Assembly: GCF_910594005.1 (NCBI RefSeq)
Contig: NC_057825.1
Span: 52,483,037 to 52,547,036 of the forward strand
Direction of reading: 5' to 3'
Origin: Cervus elaphus
Lineage: Eukaryota; Chordata; Mammalia; Artiodactyla; Cervidae
Length of the DNA stretch: 64,000 nt
Below the pieces are notes generated by a model, which saw nothing but the letters and a program-made list of their open reading frames with translations, did no database searches and was not told where the DNA came from. Within the stretch, counting starts at the first letter, position 1. Each line of letters opens with the position of its first letter. This document shows positions 1 through 11,702 of this stretch, piece after piece. Position numbers and translations under genes: made by a program.

Positions 1-219
1 GTGTTCATTGGAAAGACTGATGCTGAAGCTGAAACTCCAGTACTTTGACCACCTCATGTGAAGAGTTGACTCATTGGAAAAGATCGTGATGCTGGGAGGG
101 ATTGGGGGCAGGAGGAGCAGGGGACGACAGAGGATGACATGGCTGAATGGCATCACCGACTCGATGGACATGAATTTGAGGAGTCTGACATGACTGAGTG
201 ACTGAACTGAACTGAACTT
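1..219 (+). mobile_element. BovB LINE, 3' end, cut by window edge
   Basis: The sequence matches the last part of BovB (RTE clade), running to the typical tail of repeated 'actga' units. The element enters from outside the window, so its length is unknown. About 80 bp of the usual 3' part, between the 'gatggacatga' stretch and the final 'gacatgactgag', is missing. This leaves a shortened tail. Confidence 0.93.
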
Positions 220-289
220 AATATATGTTTATAAAGTACATATTTTCTTTTATTTCTGGTTTAAGTGGCCTATATTTGTGGTGTTTTTT

Positions 290-870
290 GTTTGTTTGTT
301 TGTTTGTTTCTTCCAGTTTTACTGAGATATGTGTAACAAACAGCACTGTATTGTACAGTGTAATGATTTCACTTACATGCATCATGAAATAATTCCTGCT
401 ATAAATTTAGCAAACATTCATTATCTCATAAAGATATAAAAAAGAAGAAAAAATATATATATTTTAACCTTCTGATTAGAACTCTTAGGATTTGTTCTCT
501 TAACAGCTTTCATATATAACCTTACATCTATGCATGCTAAGTTGCTTTAGTCATGTCTTATTCTTTGTCACCCAATGGACTGTAGCCTCCCAGGCTCCTC
601 CATCCAAGGGATTCTCCAGGCAAGAATACTAAACATATATAACTTTAGGCAGTATTAATTATATTAATCATATTGTACATCACATCACTAATTCTTATTT
701 ATCTTACAACTGGAGGTTCTTACCTTTTGATGAACTTAATCCAATTCCCCCTTTCCTCATATCCACCTCCAGTAACCACTAATCTGTTTACCAGGAGTTT
801 TAAACATATTCTGAAATTCTATGACATTTCCCCTGCCAAGATATAGATTCCAGTAGCCATCTTTTTGACT
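290..870 (-). mobile_element. Old L1M 3'UTR relic split by a SINE
   Basis: The 'ttttactgagatatgtg' start and the later 'ccagtaaccactaatctg' stretch are diverged versions of the antisense 3' region of mammalian-wide L1M elements. The relic is interrupted at 521-633 by a BOV-A SINE and resumes in the same register. Confidence 0.6.
521..633 (-). mobile_element. BOV-A SINE, truncated
   Basis: Antisense BOV-A sequence, including 'tggactgtagcc' and 'ctccaggcaagaatact'. It is flanked by a 10 bp direct repeat CATATATAAC (511-520 and 634-643), which is a target-site duplication in the older L1M. The 5' (tRNA-like) half is absent. Confidence 0.85.
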
Positions 871-1202
871 ATAGGTTAATATCACAACGTATTTCTACTG
901 AGTAGAAAGACTGTATGTGACTATACAATTCTGAGTTTGGGTGATGAAAGGAAATATTCCTTCCCTTTGTCTTGTTCTCTTGAGATTCTTATTCATATAA
1001 GAATCTGGTCTCTATACTGTGAGGAACCCCAGGTGAAGCATATGCAGATGTTCCATTTGTCACCTCCGGTCATTATCAACCACCAAACATATGAGTAAGG
1101 AAGATTAGGTAATTCCAGCCCCAGCTACATTAGAGAACTCAATAAACCTCTAGAATAATGAGAAATGATAATGACTGCAAAATTAAAAAAAAAAAAACAT
1201 AA
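871..1202. other. Unassigned interval ending in an A-run
   Basis: No family recognised. A 13-base A run at 1187-1199 directly precedes the next SINE. It could be the tail of an old retroposed sequence, but no matching flanks were seen. Confidence 0.4.
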
Positions 1203-1385
1203 TGTGTGCATGCTCAGTCTTATCTGACGCTTTGTGAAATTATGGACTGTAGCACACCAGGCTTCTCTCATCATAGCATTTTCCAGGCAAGAATACTGGA
1301 GGAGTTGCCATTTTCTCCTCCAGGGAATCTTCCCAACCCAGGGATCAAACTCACATCACCTGAGTCTCCTGCACTGTAGGTGAAA
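1203..1385 (-). mobile_element. BOV-A2 SINE
   Basis: Nearly full BOV-A in antisense: tail-proximal 'gctcagtcttatctgac', centre 'ccaggcaagaatactgg', and the 'gggatcaaactcacatc' block. It is diverged, with several small deletions. Confidence 0.9.
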
Positions 1386-1815
1386 AACCAAACAAACTGA
1401 TTTTATTTTATACTTCTAAATCAAAGTACATTATTTAACTGTCTACATATAAAGTGTTTGCACTATATCATATTTGCTAATTGTTGTTAAATTTTTATAT
1501 ATATTTCCTTCTTTTTTTTTTCCCCTTCTCCCTTTACTCCTTCCTTCTTTCCTTCATTTCCTCACTCTCTCTTTTTTAATCCTTTCTGAATGAAGTTGTA
1601 TAAGAATCTCGAGGTTTTTGTGCAATCTTTATTTTTAAAATGCTGCTTCATATTTTATTAGCATATATTTGGGGCTATAAGTTTCATTATTATATTTTTG
1701 TTCCAGTAATTTGTTCATTGTAACATTGTGAAATGAATTTGGTTATTTCAAATAAGGCCTTTTGGCCTTTAGTATATTTAGTTTGGTTTTAATGCTGCTA
1801 CATACACTTTCTTTA
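1386..1815. other. AT-rich unassigned interval with pyrimidine tract
   Basis: No repeat family or gene seen. A C/T-rich tract at about 1508-1580 is the only obvious compositional feature. Confidence 0.5.
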
Positions 1816-2146
1816 TTTTAATTTAATTTATGTATTTATGGCTGTGCTAAGCCTTTGTTGCTTCACGTGTGCTTTCTCTATCTGAAGGGAGCAAGGGCTA
1901 CTCTCTAGTTATACTGCTCAGGCTTTTCATTGTGGTGGCTTCTCTTGTGAAGCGTGTGCTCAAGGCTTGTCAGCCTCAGCAATTGTGGTCTTTGGGTTCT
2001 AGAGAGAGCCTCAGTAGTTGTAGCATGTGGGCTTAGTTGCTCTGCAGTATGTGGCATGTGGGATCTTCCTGGACCACCAGGTACCAAACCCATGTCTCCT
2101 GCATTGACATGCAGATTCTTAGCCACTGGACAACCAGGGAAGTTCA
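1816..2146 (-). mobile_element. CHR-type (tRNA-Glu) SINE
   Basis: The order 'ggctgtgctaagcctttgttgc', 'cttctcttgtgaagc', 'gcatgtgggatcttcctgg' and 'ccactggacaaccaggga' matches the antisense of the cetartiodactyl CHR SINE family, whose head derives from tRNA-Glu. The tRNA-like end lies at about 2080-2146. Two weak open frames over it (1905-2147 minus, 1954-2181 plus) have no coding meaning. Confidence 0.85.
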
Positions 2147-2720
2147 TTGCTTTTGATCAGCATTTTCTTGATGTACTCTAACTTTTTAACATTTAACCTT
2201 TCTATATTTTTCTCTGTTAGGTGTTTCATGTGAACATCAGGTAACTGAAGTTTTTACTCTTAGAACATTTTTAAAAAAAATTTGGCTGAATAGTTGAAAT
2301 GATTAACATTCATTGTGATTGCTAAAAGTATGCTCTGCGAAGCAAGGGATTTTTGTCTTTTTTTTTTATCATAGATTTATTTCCCAGTCTAGAAAAATTT
2401 CTGATACATGTTAGATTCTAACATATGCATTAAATAAATGAATTGCAATGATTTAAATTTTGCCTTGTTGTATTTTCTGACTCATATATACAACCATATA
2501 TTATTATTTATATAACCATGTTTTATTCTTTTTTTCCTAAGTATTAGTGAATTGACTGTTTTCCATATTTTATTATTTTTTAAAATTACATATTAAATAT
2601 ATTTTAGCATTGACTCATATATTTTAATATGTACATTTTAATTTGTACCTCTATTATTTTACCAAAAAATCTAAGAATATGAGAACTCAACTCCTTTTAG
2701 TACTTTCCATTTTTAATGTT
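2147..2720. other. AT-rich unassigned interval
   Basis: No gene, recognisable repeat or strong structure seen. Confidence 0.5.
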
Positions 2721-2721
2721 T

Positions 2722-2965
2722 TTTGAGAGGCAATAGATTCTAGTAGTTAAGTAAAGTCTCTTAAGACAGATTGCCAGATAGCAAATCTCAAATCAATTAC
2801 TTATTAGACAAATATAAAATGGACATGCTATAGTTCCATCATGTGTAAAATATGGTAAAATGGTAAGTATCTATTACAGTTGGTCATTATAAAGATTAAA
2901 TGCACTAGTGCATGTAAAGCAATATGAAACACTTTAAGTGCTGTGTATATTAGCTATTATTATTT
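2722..2965 (+). mobile_element. MIR SINE
   Basis: Recognisable MIR order: 'agattctagtagttaagt', a diverged central core, 'tgtgtaaaatatggtaaaat', then 'aagattaaatgcactagtgcatgtaaag' and a tail like 'gctattattatt'. It is heavily diverged, as expected of an ancient mammalian SINE. Confidence 0.8.
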
Positions 2966-3054
2966 TATGGTATAATATTTTATTTCCTCTTTCTTCCATA
3001 ATTTTAATCAGTAGTTATCTAGATTTATGAAACTTTTGCCTGTGTTTTTGTTGT

Positions 3055-3164
3055 TGTTACACTCTGCATGTAATAATTTTCAACTTTACTGAGGTATAAT
3101 TGGCAAAATATTTGTAAGATATTTAGTGTACAATGTCCCAGCCTTTTTGATTATTATTAACTAT
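3055..3164 (-). mobile_element. L1M 3'UTR fragment
   Basis: 'actttactgaggtataattgg' and the bases after it match the antisense L1M 3'UTR. The next BovB abuts it directly. Confidence 0.55.
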
Positions 3165-3972
3165 CAATAACCTCAGATATGCAGATGACATCACCCTTAT
3201 GGCGGAAAGTGAATAAGAACTAAAGAGCCTCATGATGAAAATGAAAGAGGAGAGTGAAAAAGTTGGCTTAAAGCTCAATATTCAGAAAACTAAGATCATG
3301 GCAGCAGGTCCCATCACTTCATGGCAAATAGAGAGGGAAACAGTGGAAACAGTGGCTGATTTTACTTTTCTGAGCTCCAAAATCACTGTGGATGGTGATT
3401 GCAGCCATGAAATTAAAAGACACTTACTCCTTGGAAGGAAATATATGACCAACCTAGGCAGTATATTAAAAAGCAGAGACATTACTTTGCCAACAAAGTT
3501 CCGTCTGGTCAAGGCTATGGTTTTTCCAGTGGTCATGTATGGATGTGAGAGTTGGACTATAAAGAAAGCTGAACACCGAAGAATTGATGCTTTTGAACTG
3601 TGGTGTTGGAGAAGACTCTTGAGAGTCCCTTGGACTGCAAGGAGATCCAACCTCCAACCAGTCCATCCTAAAGGAGATCAGTCCTGGGTGTTCATTGGAA
3701 GGACTGATGCTGAAGCTGAAACTCCAATACTTTGACCACCTCATGCGAAGAGCTGATTCATTGGAAAAGACCATGATGCTGGGAGGGATTGGAAGCAGGA
3801 GGAGCAGGGTATGACAGAGGATGACATGGCTGAATGGCATCACCGACTTGATGGACATGGGTTTGGGTGGACTCCGAGAGTTGGTGATGGACAGGGAGGC
3901 CTGGCATGCTGCAGTTCATGGGGTTGCAAAGAGTCGGACACGACTGAGCAACTGAACTGAACTGAACTGAAC
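3165..3972 (+). mobile_element. BovB LINE, 5' truncated
   Basis: Starts at the reverse-transcriptase motif C region (YADD, about 3178-3189) and runs without large gaps to the BovB tail 'actgaactgaactgaact'. It is inserted in or beside L1M sequence. Confidence 0.95.
3232..3735 (+). pseudogene. BovB reverse transcriptase C-terminal relic
   Basis: A 167-codon open frame covering the part of BovB ORF2 after YADD. Recognisable blocks are LNIQKTKIMAAGPITSW, the GDCSHEIKR block, KSRDITLPTK, VVMYGCESWTIKKAEHRRID and ELWCWRRLLRVPWTARRSN. An in-frame stop lies just upstream, between YADD and the first Met, and the frame is lost near the 3' end. The endonuclease and most polymerase motifs are absent, so it cannot encode an active enzyme. 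The Met start is accidental. Confidence 0.9.
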
Positions 3973-3974
3973 TT

Positions 3975-4620
3975 CTTATGACTCATTTGTTCCTTTCAGA
4001 ATTTAATATTTAGTTATAACTTTGTTATTCCTTCTGTTGATGATATTTATTTGTGGGTTAAATTTCATTAATAGTTTTATTGCTTATTGAAAATAATTAT
4101 TCATATTGCTTTCATCCTTTTATGAACATTTAGCTGGATATACAGTTCTAAATGTAGAGTTATTTCCTTTGCCTTTTGAAGATATTTTAGGTAATTATGG
4201 CTTTTACTACTGTTAATAACAGATCAAGGGTCAATTTGATTTTCATTCCTTTAGGACTTTTGTCTTTATTCAGTGCTAAATATTTCTCATCCATTATCAC
4301 TGGGTGCTGGATGGTGGTTTCCCCTTGTGCATATTTTCTTTCCCTGGATCTCCTACGTTATATTTATATACTCATTATGTCTTCTATTTCCCATACATAT
4401 ATTTCTCCAGCTTAATTTTAGTAGTATTTTCAGTTCTATCTCAAAATTTATACATTATCTCAACAACATCTAGCCTGCTAATTATCATATTCCTTGATTT
4501 TTTTTCTTTAAGTCTTTTTCAGTAATTAAATGTTTCTTTCTAAAAGTAACTTTTTACTCTTATTTTTTTTCCCATAGCCTCCAATATATCATTATTCCTT
4601 TAATAACTTTAAGTATTCAA
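3975..4620 (-). mobile_element. Probable old LINE-1 relic (L1M/HAL1-like)
   Basis: The T-rich strand with 'agctggatatacagttcta' and later blocks resembles the antisense of an old L1-type element that recurs at 12.1-13.2 kb. Divergence is high and the boundaries are guesses. Short hydrophobic frames here come from T-rich composition. Confidence 0.35.
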
Positions 4621-5689
4621 TTTTATAATGTATTTCATTTTCTCTTATTTCAACGCTGATATTTTGACATGCTAATTGTATGTCTACTTTATTGTATAAG
4701 ATCATGTTAGACCTTTTTTGTGTATGTGTACATCATTACTTTTACCTTAGGGTCTCTTTACTTCCCTTTTATTATGTTAGTGTCTTATGTGCTCTGTGTT
4801 CAGGAAATCTGTGCAGCCTAGTTATGTGTTTCTTCTGTCCTGAATGTCTATATGTGAACCTGTGAGATTGTTTAAGCTTAGCTATCCAGGTAAAAAGTAA
4901 AATGCAATGTCATTTCAGAGTTCTAGTTTTTCACGGGTTTGCTTATCCCTAAGAGAACCGCAAAACAGAAAGTTCTTTGTCACTTCTGAGGAACATATGA
5001 GCCTGTGGTTTGGCTGAAATATGATTCTTTCATAGGCACCTTAGATTATTTGCCCATTTCTGATTGTACTGGTATGTATATGGGAAGAAGAAAGAGTGAT
5101 GAGATCTGAGGACAGTGGGTAGAGAAGAGACAGATACCTTGTGTAGGGTAAATGCCCTCCCCACACCCCCATTTTAGAGAGAGTCTACCTATGAATATCC
5201 TAAACCTATACTTGTGTCTCATTTCTAAATGGATGCCTAAACAATTGAGAGTGAGGTGAATTTGGAAATGGATATTATTCAACACTTTGGCATTTCAATA
5301 AATTTACTGTGAGTCTAGAATCCCTGAATCTAGAGTGGATGCTCAGTTAATGTAAAAAAAATGTAGTTTTATTTAAAAGATGTGACCATGTGAATATAAG
5401 AGAATCACTGATAAAAATGAGACACTTTAAATGTGTTATATTTTTCCTCATTACTTATTATCTCCTCTTCAAAACATTCAAACACATACATACATATGCA
5501 TGCAAACAAAAATAGGACAGATGAAACATCCCTAAAAATTTATTTTTCACAGGTTTGTTTCCTAATCTTCATCTTTGAATTTGAGTGGGAGATAATGAGA
5601 TTATAGAAAATGAGATGATGTAATGACTGTTTCGCTTTCTTATTTTTACTTTATTCATCTTCTTTTATTTATTTATTTAGTTTATGAAA
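4621..5689. other. Unassigned interval
   Basis: No gene or clear repeat. The 79-codon minus frame at 5046-5285 matches nothing I recognise. Confidence 0.5.
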
Positions 5690-6165
5690 TTCACTACCAA
5701 GTCCAAGTTCATTCTGCTCTCCTCACCACAGGCCAATAAATCCAAGATATTAGGTGTTGAAGCAAAGAATATGACTATTTGGAAAGCTGGCTGACTAAGA
5801 AGATGGCAGACTAATGTTCCAAAATAATCATCTAATCGTGTCTGAATGTCAGGTTCTTTTATAGAACACAGAGTGGGGGGCGAGGAAATACAGGCAAAGA
5901 GCCATTAATCTCATAAATATCTTCTAGAAGAACAAGCCTCAGAAGGAGATGTGTTAATTTCTTCCTTCTTGTAGCCACCTACAGGTAGACAGGGTCCTAA
6001 ATAGAGGCACTTTGGTTTAATATTCAGGTAGAGGGACTGGGTCCCTTGAGGGAGGCAACTATGTAAAACAGAATCCTTTTAGTTAACAAAAGCAATGGGA
6101 AGCAAAGGTTAAAATTAAAGAAACAGATCTAACTTGGACTCATAATTGGCTCTTCCCAGTAACAA
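5690..6165 (-). mobile_element. ERV LTR (family A), antisense copy
   Basis: Read on the minus strand it shows a TATA-like 'ctataaaag' (plus-strand positions 5857-5864). It then shows the 'cagctttccaaat' and 'cttcaacacct' R/U5-type blocks that are also present in the copies at 6646-7371 and 60372-60530. The polyadenylation signal position reads AATAGT instead of AATAAA. It is a non-coding solo LTR with no internal genes next to it. Exact termini and the family name are uncertain. Confidence 0.65.
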
Positions 6166-6645
6166 ATTCAGAAACTAAGCATGTTTTATTGTGCCATGCA
6201 TTCTGCAATGCTGTCAAATAGAGTTTAGTCTTTCTTAACTGTCAGCAAGAGCTTGGAGACATATTCAAGGAGGAAATGAAAATTAACAAAATCTCTCCTC
6301 CATAGAGGAGGGCATTCACTAATTTCCTGTGTGAATTGGAGAAATACAATTGAACAAATACATATATTTATGCAGCATTCTCAAAATTAATATGAGTTCA
6401 GAAAAGTTGACAGATTAAACACCTTTCCATTAAATAATGAGAAATCAATTGAGGCAGATATCCCCTACAGATTTTTCAAAGGACAAAGAAAGTGACTCAT
6501 ACATTTTTGACAGTGTGAAAAAGAATCAAAGTTTAGAGGAACAAGGTGGTAATTTCCATTGAATCTTATTCTCGATCGTCCTCTCTATTTCTCTCCCCCT
6601 CTCTTTTTGTTAACTCAATATTTCTTTAGGATTTTAATAGGGAAG
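6166..6645. other. Spacer between divergent LTRs
   Basis: No gene or internal retroviral sequence recognised. It may contain diverged LTR edges. Confidence 0.4.
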
Positions 6646-7371
6646 AAAATCTGACTCCATATTGAATATGTTTCTTTAATTTAACCTTGTGTTCTATTGC
6701 TTTTGCTGCAAGTTAATCACTAAAGGGATATTGCCAAAAGCTTGGTGGTGGTTGGTCGTGTCCTGACTCTTGCAACCCCATGGACCTTAGCCCACGGGGC
6801 TCCTCTGTCCATGGGATTCTTCAGGCAAGAATACTGGAGTGGGTTCCCATTTCCTTCTCCAGGAGATCTTTCCCACCCAGGAATAGAAACCCAATCTCCT
6901 GCAATGCAGGCAGCTTCTTTACTGACTGAGCTATGAGGGAATCCCAAACGCTTAAAGTGTATGTAATGGTCCATCTCCCAGACCCTCACACCTTAAGGTA
7001 AAACTAAAATATCTACGTTCATCCCTCAGGAAACATCCTGACCCAGCCCACCTGTGAATGACTGCAGGAAAGAAATTAATACATCCCCTCCTGAAGTCTG
7101 ACCTAAAATGGGAGATATTTGCCACAGTTTATGATCTTTTTGTTTGTTTGTTTATTTTTAATTTTACCTCCCCATCTCCCTGCTCTTCTTTCTATAAAAA
7201 AAACTAGGATCCAGACTTAGTAAGACAGTTCTCTAGGATGTTAGTCAGCCATCTTCTCGGAGTCACAGCTTTCCAAATAAAGTCATTATTCCTTGCCCAA
7301 ACACCTCTTCTCCTGACTTATTAGCCTGCCGTGTGCTGAGTAGAACAAACTTATACTTGATAACAGGATGT
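6646..7371 (+). mobile_element. ERV LTR (family A), split by a SINE
   Basis: Homologous in reverse orientation to 5690-6165. A TATA box is at 7193-7198 and an AATAAA signal at 7276-7281. The typical downstream blocks 'cccaaacacct' and 'ttattagcctgc' follow, ending near 'gataaca'. It is interrupted by a BOV-A SINE at about 6737-6946. No gag, pol or env sequence lies beside it. Confidence 0.7.
6737..6946 (-). mobile_element. BOV-A2 SINE inside LTR
   Basis: Full antisense SINE from 'cgtgtcctgactcttgc' to the tRNA-like end 'gactgagctatgagggaatccc'. A diverged short direct repeat (AAAAGCTT at the left, AAACGCTT at the right) fits a target duplication inside the LTR. Confidence 0.88.
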
Positions 7372-7743
7372 TTCATTAAAGATAATACTGTCCTCAGTTT
7401 CATAATTTCATATGTTGGGTTTATGAAAAGAAAGGAAAGCACTGCCTTAAAAATGACTCTCTAGAGAAACATATTTATCTGGGTAATGAGAAGATTGAAA
7501 ACCTTTCCATTCATTGTGAGAGGTTGGTGGCGAAAAGTCTGAAAGGCATTAAAGATAAATGTGATCACCCATATTGATCATGTGAGTCCTGATTTGACAA
7601 CATAATCAAATGTAATTCATTTAAGGAAAAATACAATGCTATTATCTCAATATATACTACAGAGGCACTTTCCTCACTTTGATCATTGATAATAATGGTT
7701 TATTTAAAAATGTCAAGCAGACTGGATTGGTTTGCTTCTCAAA
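7372..7743. other. Unassigned interval between LTRs
   Basis: AT-rich sequence with no gene or recognisable repeat. Confidence 0.45.
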
Positions 7744-8240
7744 CTGTTAGGGGAAATACACTGACTGAAACCACCCACCCACACTGGCCAGACACCATAA
7801 TAACCATTTGTGTGAGTTATTTTACCACAAGAGGTAAAAACTACTACTACAAGGGTAGGAGCACAGAACTAACAAGCCACCACCAACTGGAAGAGTTCAG
7901 GAAAGGCCAAAAAGAGACACCACGTGGTGATGTCCCACCACTTCCCAGAATCCTCCTTGCTAGCATCCATCCTGGCTCAGCAATGAGTGCACCACCCAGA
8001 AGGACCCTTAGTCAGATTAATTGGCCAAAAATAACCTGGAAACTAATCCGATCACTAATTCCCTGAGACTGTGAGATTGAGTCACATGGCAGAGCTGTTA
8101 TCCTGGGTTTCCTTACCCTCCTGCTTCCCACCCTATAAAGTCTCTTGCTTTGTTAGTACCTGTGTCTCCTCATACAATTCATTCCTGAATGTTAGACAAG
8201 AGCCTTCTTTCAGGCCCTGAAAGGGGTTATCCTTGCAACA
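7744..8240 (+). mobile_element. Solo ERV LTR (family B)
   Basis: A 497 bp segment that starts TGTTAGGGG, ends CTTGCAACA (canonical TG...CA) and has a TATA box at 8134-8139. Blocks such as 'gccaccacgtggtgatgt' style U3 text, 'ggacccttagtcagatta' and 'gtctcctcatacaa' recall a ruminant-specific LTR. No clear flanking duplication is left, and no primer-binding site or coding region follows. The 126-codon plus frame at 7686-8066 inside it is not a gene. Confidence 0.75.
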
Positions 8241-8707
8241 AAGCTGTTTAATCAGCCATCTCATAATAACATGTCCACTGATTTTAGTTGAGAAAATCAC
8301 ATTAATTAAATATTGAATATATCCAATGTTATGATACACTGAGAAGATACACAGATAAATAAGTTAACATGAAGAACTGAAAAATATGTACAGACAATAG
8401 AATAAAGACCAAGATTTACATGGAAAACTATATTATCCTAAAATTGTCAGTGACTACTTAGTGAAGGCTGGCACCAACATAGGTATTTAAAGGTGAAAGC
8501 TGAAGAAGATGAGATGGGAAGTTTCTGCTGTTATAGAGGATAGATGGAGTAAAGGATGGTTCTAATAAATGAACAACTATAAGAGGCAGTAAAGATAAAA
8601 AGATCTTGGGCTTATAATTTTCCTTGTGGTAAACATCTTCTTTTAATATTCTTAACATTTCAAAGATTGCTAAATTGTCAAATACATAATTAATGAATAA
8701 GTGGACT
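8241..8707. other. Unassigned interval
   Basis: No gene or repeat recognised. Confidence 0.5.
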
Positions 8708-8961
8708 CTTGTTCAGTTTCTAAGTCATATCTGACTCTTTGAGACTTCATGGACTGTAGCACACAAGGCTTCCCTGCCCTCCACTATCTCCTGAAGTTTT
8801 CTGAAACTCATGTCCATTGAGTTTGGTGATGCCATCCAACCATCTCATCCTCTGACGCTCCCATTTCCTCCTGCTTTCAATCTTTCCCGGCATCAGGGTC
8901 TTTTCCACTGACTTGGCTCTTTTCATCAGGTGGTCAAAATATTGGAGCTTCAGCATCAGAA
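8708..8961 (-). mobile_element. BovB/ART2 3' end
   Basis: Antisense BovB tail and 3' region from 'cttgttcagtttctaagtc' to 'ggagcttcagcatcag'. It is 5' truncated and about 15-20% diverged by eye. Confidence 0.92.
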
Positions 8962-10128
8962 TAAATGGATAGTGAATTATTAATATTTTCAAGTGGGAAC
9001 AACATATAATGAAAAGTATATTTATGAAAAATATAAAGTGGACCAAAGTAAACTATATTGAGAATAATCAGTTTGGAAGCACTAAAATGGGAATGCTGTG
9101 AGCTTCACAATTAAATAAAAATGAAGTGACAAGTTTAAGAGGCATTATGAAATAAGCTAACCAGATTTGACTATTGATTGGATGCATTGGATGAAGAGAG
9201 AGGAGGAAATTTAATTAACTGTAAAGCTTAAAGCCAAGATTAATGTGACGATGGTTTTATTATTCAAACACATTCAGATTAAAAAGAGCTAACCTATTTA
9301 GATGAAAATGAAGAGTGGAGATTTATACATGCTGAAATGATAACAGAACATGAAAGCTAGCTTACCATTTTTTTTTTTTTTTTCATTCTGGAAATCTAAA
9401 CAAGATAAAGGAATTTTCCCCCACTTATATGTTTAGTTTTTGAATGTCCAGAACTCAGAAGAAGCAGAGTTCATCTAAAAATTTACCAAAAAAAATAGAT
9501 GGTTTAATTCCCAAATTAATTTCAAATGTGTCTGTCATTCCAAAAAATTAAAGATGGATAGATTACAATGAAAAGAAAATCATCAAAATTAGCTTCAATC
9601 TCACTGAGGGACCAAGATTCCTAATAATGAAGTCACAAGAACAACAGTGATATTTTCTTCAGACACTCCTGAAATACAAAATATAATGTACATTGCTGTC
9701 TTAGACATTTGATTACTTGACTATAATACTATAAGCTGGATCTTCCACATTTTAAAAATTATCATGTAAGAAGACATGATTACTTTTCAATTCTTAAAGT
9801 CAAACTGAGATATTTGGGTGCATCTTTCTTTGCAAACGTCTATAATTCTTCAAAGAATCACCTAGCAATTTGAATATGTTAGTTGGTCATTTACCAAATC
9901 TGAGTCAATCTACACATGTTGAAAAGTTATCAAAAAGGATTTTTAATGTTGAAGTAGTTAGCAAGTATGTTATCAAATTTAATTTATATTAATGATATAT
10001 GGGATTATCATATACGGGATTATTATACTTCCACTTAAAATTTTCCTGAAGTTCTAATGGAACGTAGGAAATTGGAAGACTATTCAGTTGAGTATAAAGT
10101 ATAACTTGAGTAACAACTACAATTGTCT
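8962..10128. other. Unique AT-rich interval
   Basis: About 1.2 kb with no gene or recognisable repeat. A T-run at 9367-9382 has no flanking direct repeat. Confidence 0.55.
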
Positions 10129-10129
10129 A

Positions 10130-10335
10130 GCCAACTGTTGTTATGAGACACGTATTTTGCCAAGTGTTTCACATGTATTGTCTTATTTCATTCTTCCAAA
10201 ACAGATTTTTACAGATCAAAAAAAAAAAAAAACAAAAAACTGTTTCAGAAGGCAACGCAAATTTCACAATATCAGACATCTAGCAATCCTTAGAGCAGGG
10301 AATCAAATTAAATCTGGATTAACACACAAAAAAAT
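10130..10335 (-). mobile_element. MIR SINE, antisense, with A-rich expansion
   Basis: 'tgccaagtgtttcacatgta', 'cttccaaaacagatttttac' and 'gagcagggaatcaaattaa' fall in the order of an antisense MIR. An A-rich run at about 10219-10240 interrupts the core. Confidence 0.6.
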
Positions 10336-10558
10336 TATGCTATCTGAACTACAAGGTAATACTGGCTAGACTGCCACTATTACATTCTAGTAGAGAGAGA
10401 GCTAGATGGAAGAAGAGAAAAAAGGGGGAGGTAGAATGAGTGATAATAAATGATATGAATTAAATAGTGCTTGTGAAGTTGGCAAGTACCAAATCTTTGG
10501 GTGTATAGTTTCAATAAAATCAAAGGCACAGAAGCACTTTGTGAGAAGACAGACTCTT

Positions 10559-11702
10559 TAGTTCAATTCAGTTGCTCACTCACATCTGACTCTTTGTGAC
10601 CCCGTTAACTGCAGCACGCCAGGCCTCCCTGTCCATCGCCAACTCCCGGAATTCACCCAAACTCATGTCCATTGAGTCAGTGATGCCATCCAACCATCTC
10701 ATCCTCTGTTGTCCCCTTCTCCTCCTGCCTTCAATCTTTCTCAGCATCAGGGCCTTTTCCAATGGGTCAGCTCTTTGCATCAGGTGACCAAAGTATTGGA
10801 GTTTCAGCTTCAATACCAATCCTTCCAATGAACACCCAGGACTGATCTCCTTTAGGATGGACTGGTTGAATCTCCTTGCAGCCTAAGGGACTCTCAAGAG
10901 TCTTCTCCAACACCACAGTTCAAAAGCATCAATTCTTCAGTGCTCAGCTTTCTTTATAGTCCAACTCTCACATCCATACATGACCACTGGAAAAACCATA
11001 GCCTTGACTAGACGGACTTTTGTTGACAAAGTAATGTCTCTGCTTTTTGATATGCTATCTAGGTTGGTCAAAACTTTCCTTCCAAGGAGTGAGCATCTTT
11101 TAATTTCATGACTGCAATCACCATCTGCAGTGATTATGGAGCCCCAAATAATAAAGTTAGCCACTGTTTCCACCGTTTCCCCATCTATTTGCCATGAAGT
11201 GATGGGCCAGATGCCATGATCTTAGTTTTCTGAATGTTGAGCTTTAAGCCAACTTTTCCACTCTCCTCTCTCACTTTCATCCAGAGGCTATTTAGTTCTT
11301 CCTCACTTTCTGCCATACGGGTGGTGTCATCTGCATATCTGAGGTTATTGATAGTTCTCCCAGAAATCTTTATTCCAGCTTGTGCTTCTTCCAGCCCAGC
11401 ATTTCACATGATGTACTCTGCATATAAGTTAAATAATCAGGGTGACAATATACAGCCTTGAGGTACTCCTTTTCCTATTTGAAACCAGTCTGTTGTTCTA
11501 CGTCCAGCTCTAGCTGTTGCTTCCTGACCTGCATACAGATTTCTCAAGAGGTAGGTCAGGTGGTCTGGTATTCCTTTCTCTTTCACAGTTTTCCACAGGT
11601 TATTGTGATCCACACAGTCAAAGGCTTTGGAATAGTCAATAAAGCAGAAATAGTTGTTTTTTCTGGAACTCTCTTGCTTTTTCAATGATCCAGCTGATGG
11701 AT
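10559..11702 (-). mobile_element. BovB LINE with 10 bp target duplication
   Basis: 1.14 kb antisense BovB from the tail to within the RT domain (5' truncated near the 'ctttttcaatgatccag' block). Flanks carry ACAGACTCTT at 10549-10558 and 11703-11712, fixing both ends. RT relics: the FIDYSKAFD motif A and VPQGCILSP motif B (frame 11437-11685), and YADD near 11330. Stops and frameshifts make it dead. Confidence 0.96.
11437..11685 (-). pseudogene. BovB reverse transcriptase palm relic
   Basis: An 82-codon minus frame carrying RT motif A (FIDYSKAFDCVDHNN) and motif B (GVPQGCILSP), the core of the RTE-clade polymerase palm. The frame breaks before YADD, which lies in another frame near 11330. It is part of the BovB at 10559-11702. 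Confidence 0.88.

Noticed and set aside
7686..8066. 126-codon plus-strand frame
   Set aside because: It lies almost wholly in a non-coding solo LTR (7744-8240) and ends before the TATA box. No retroviral protein motif.
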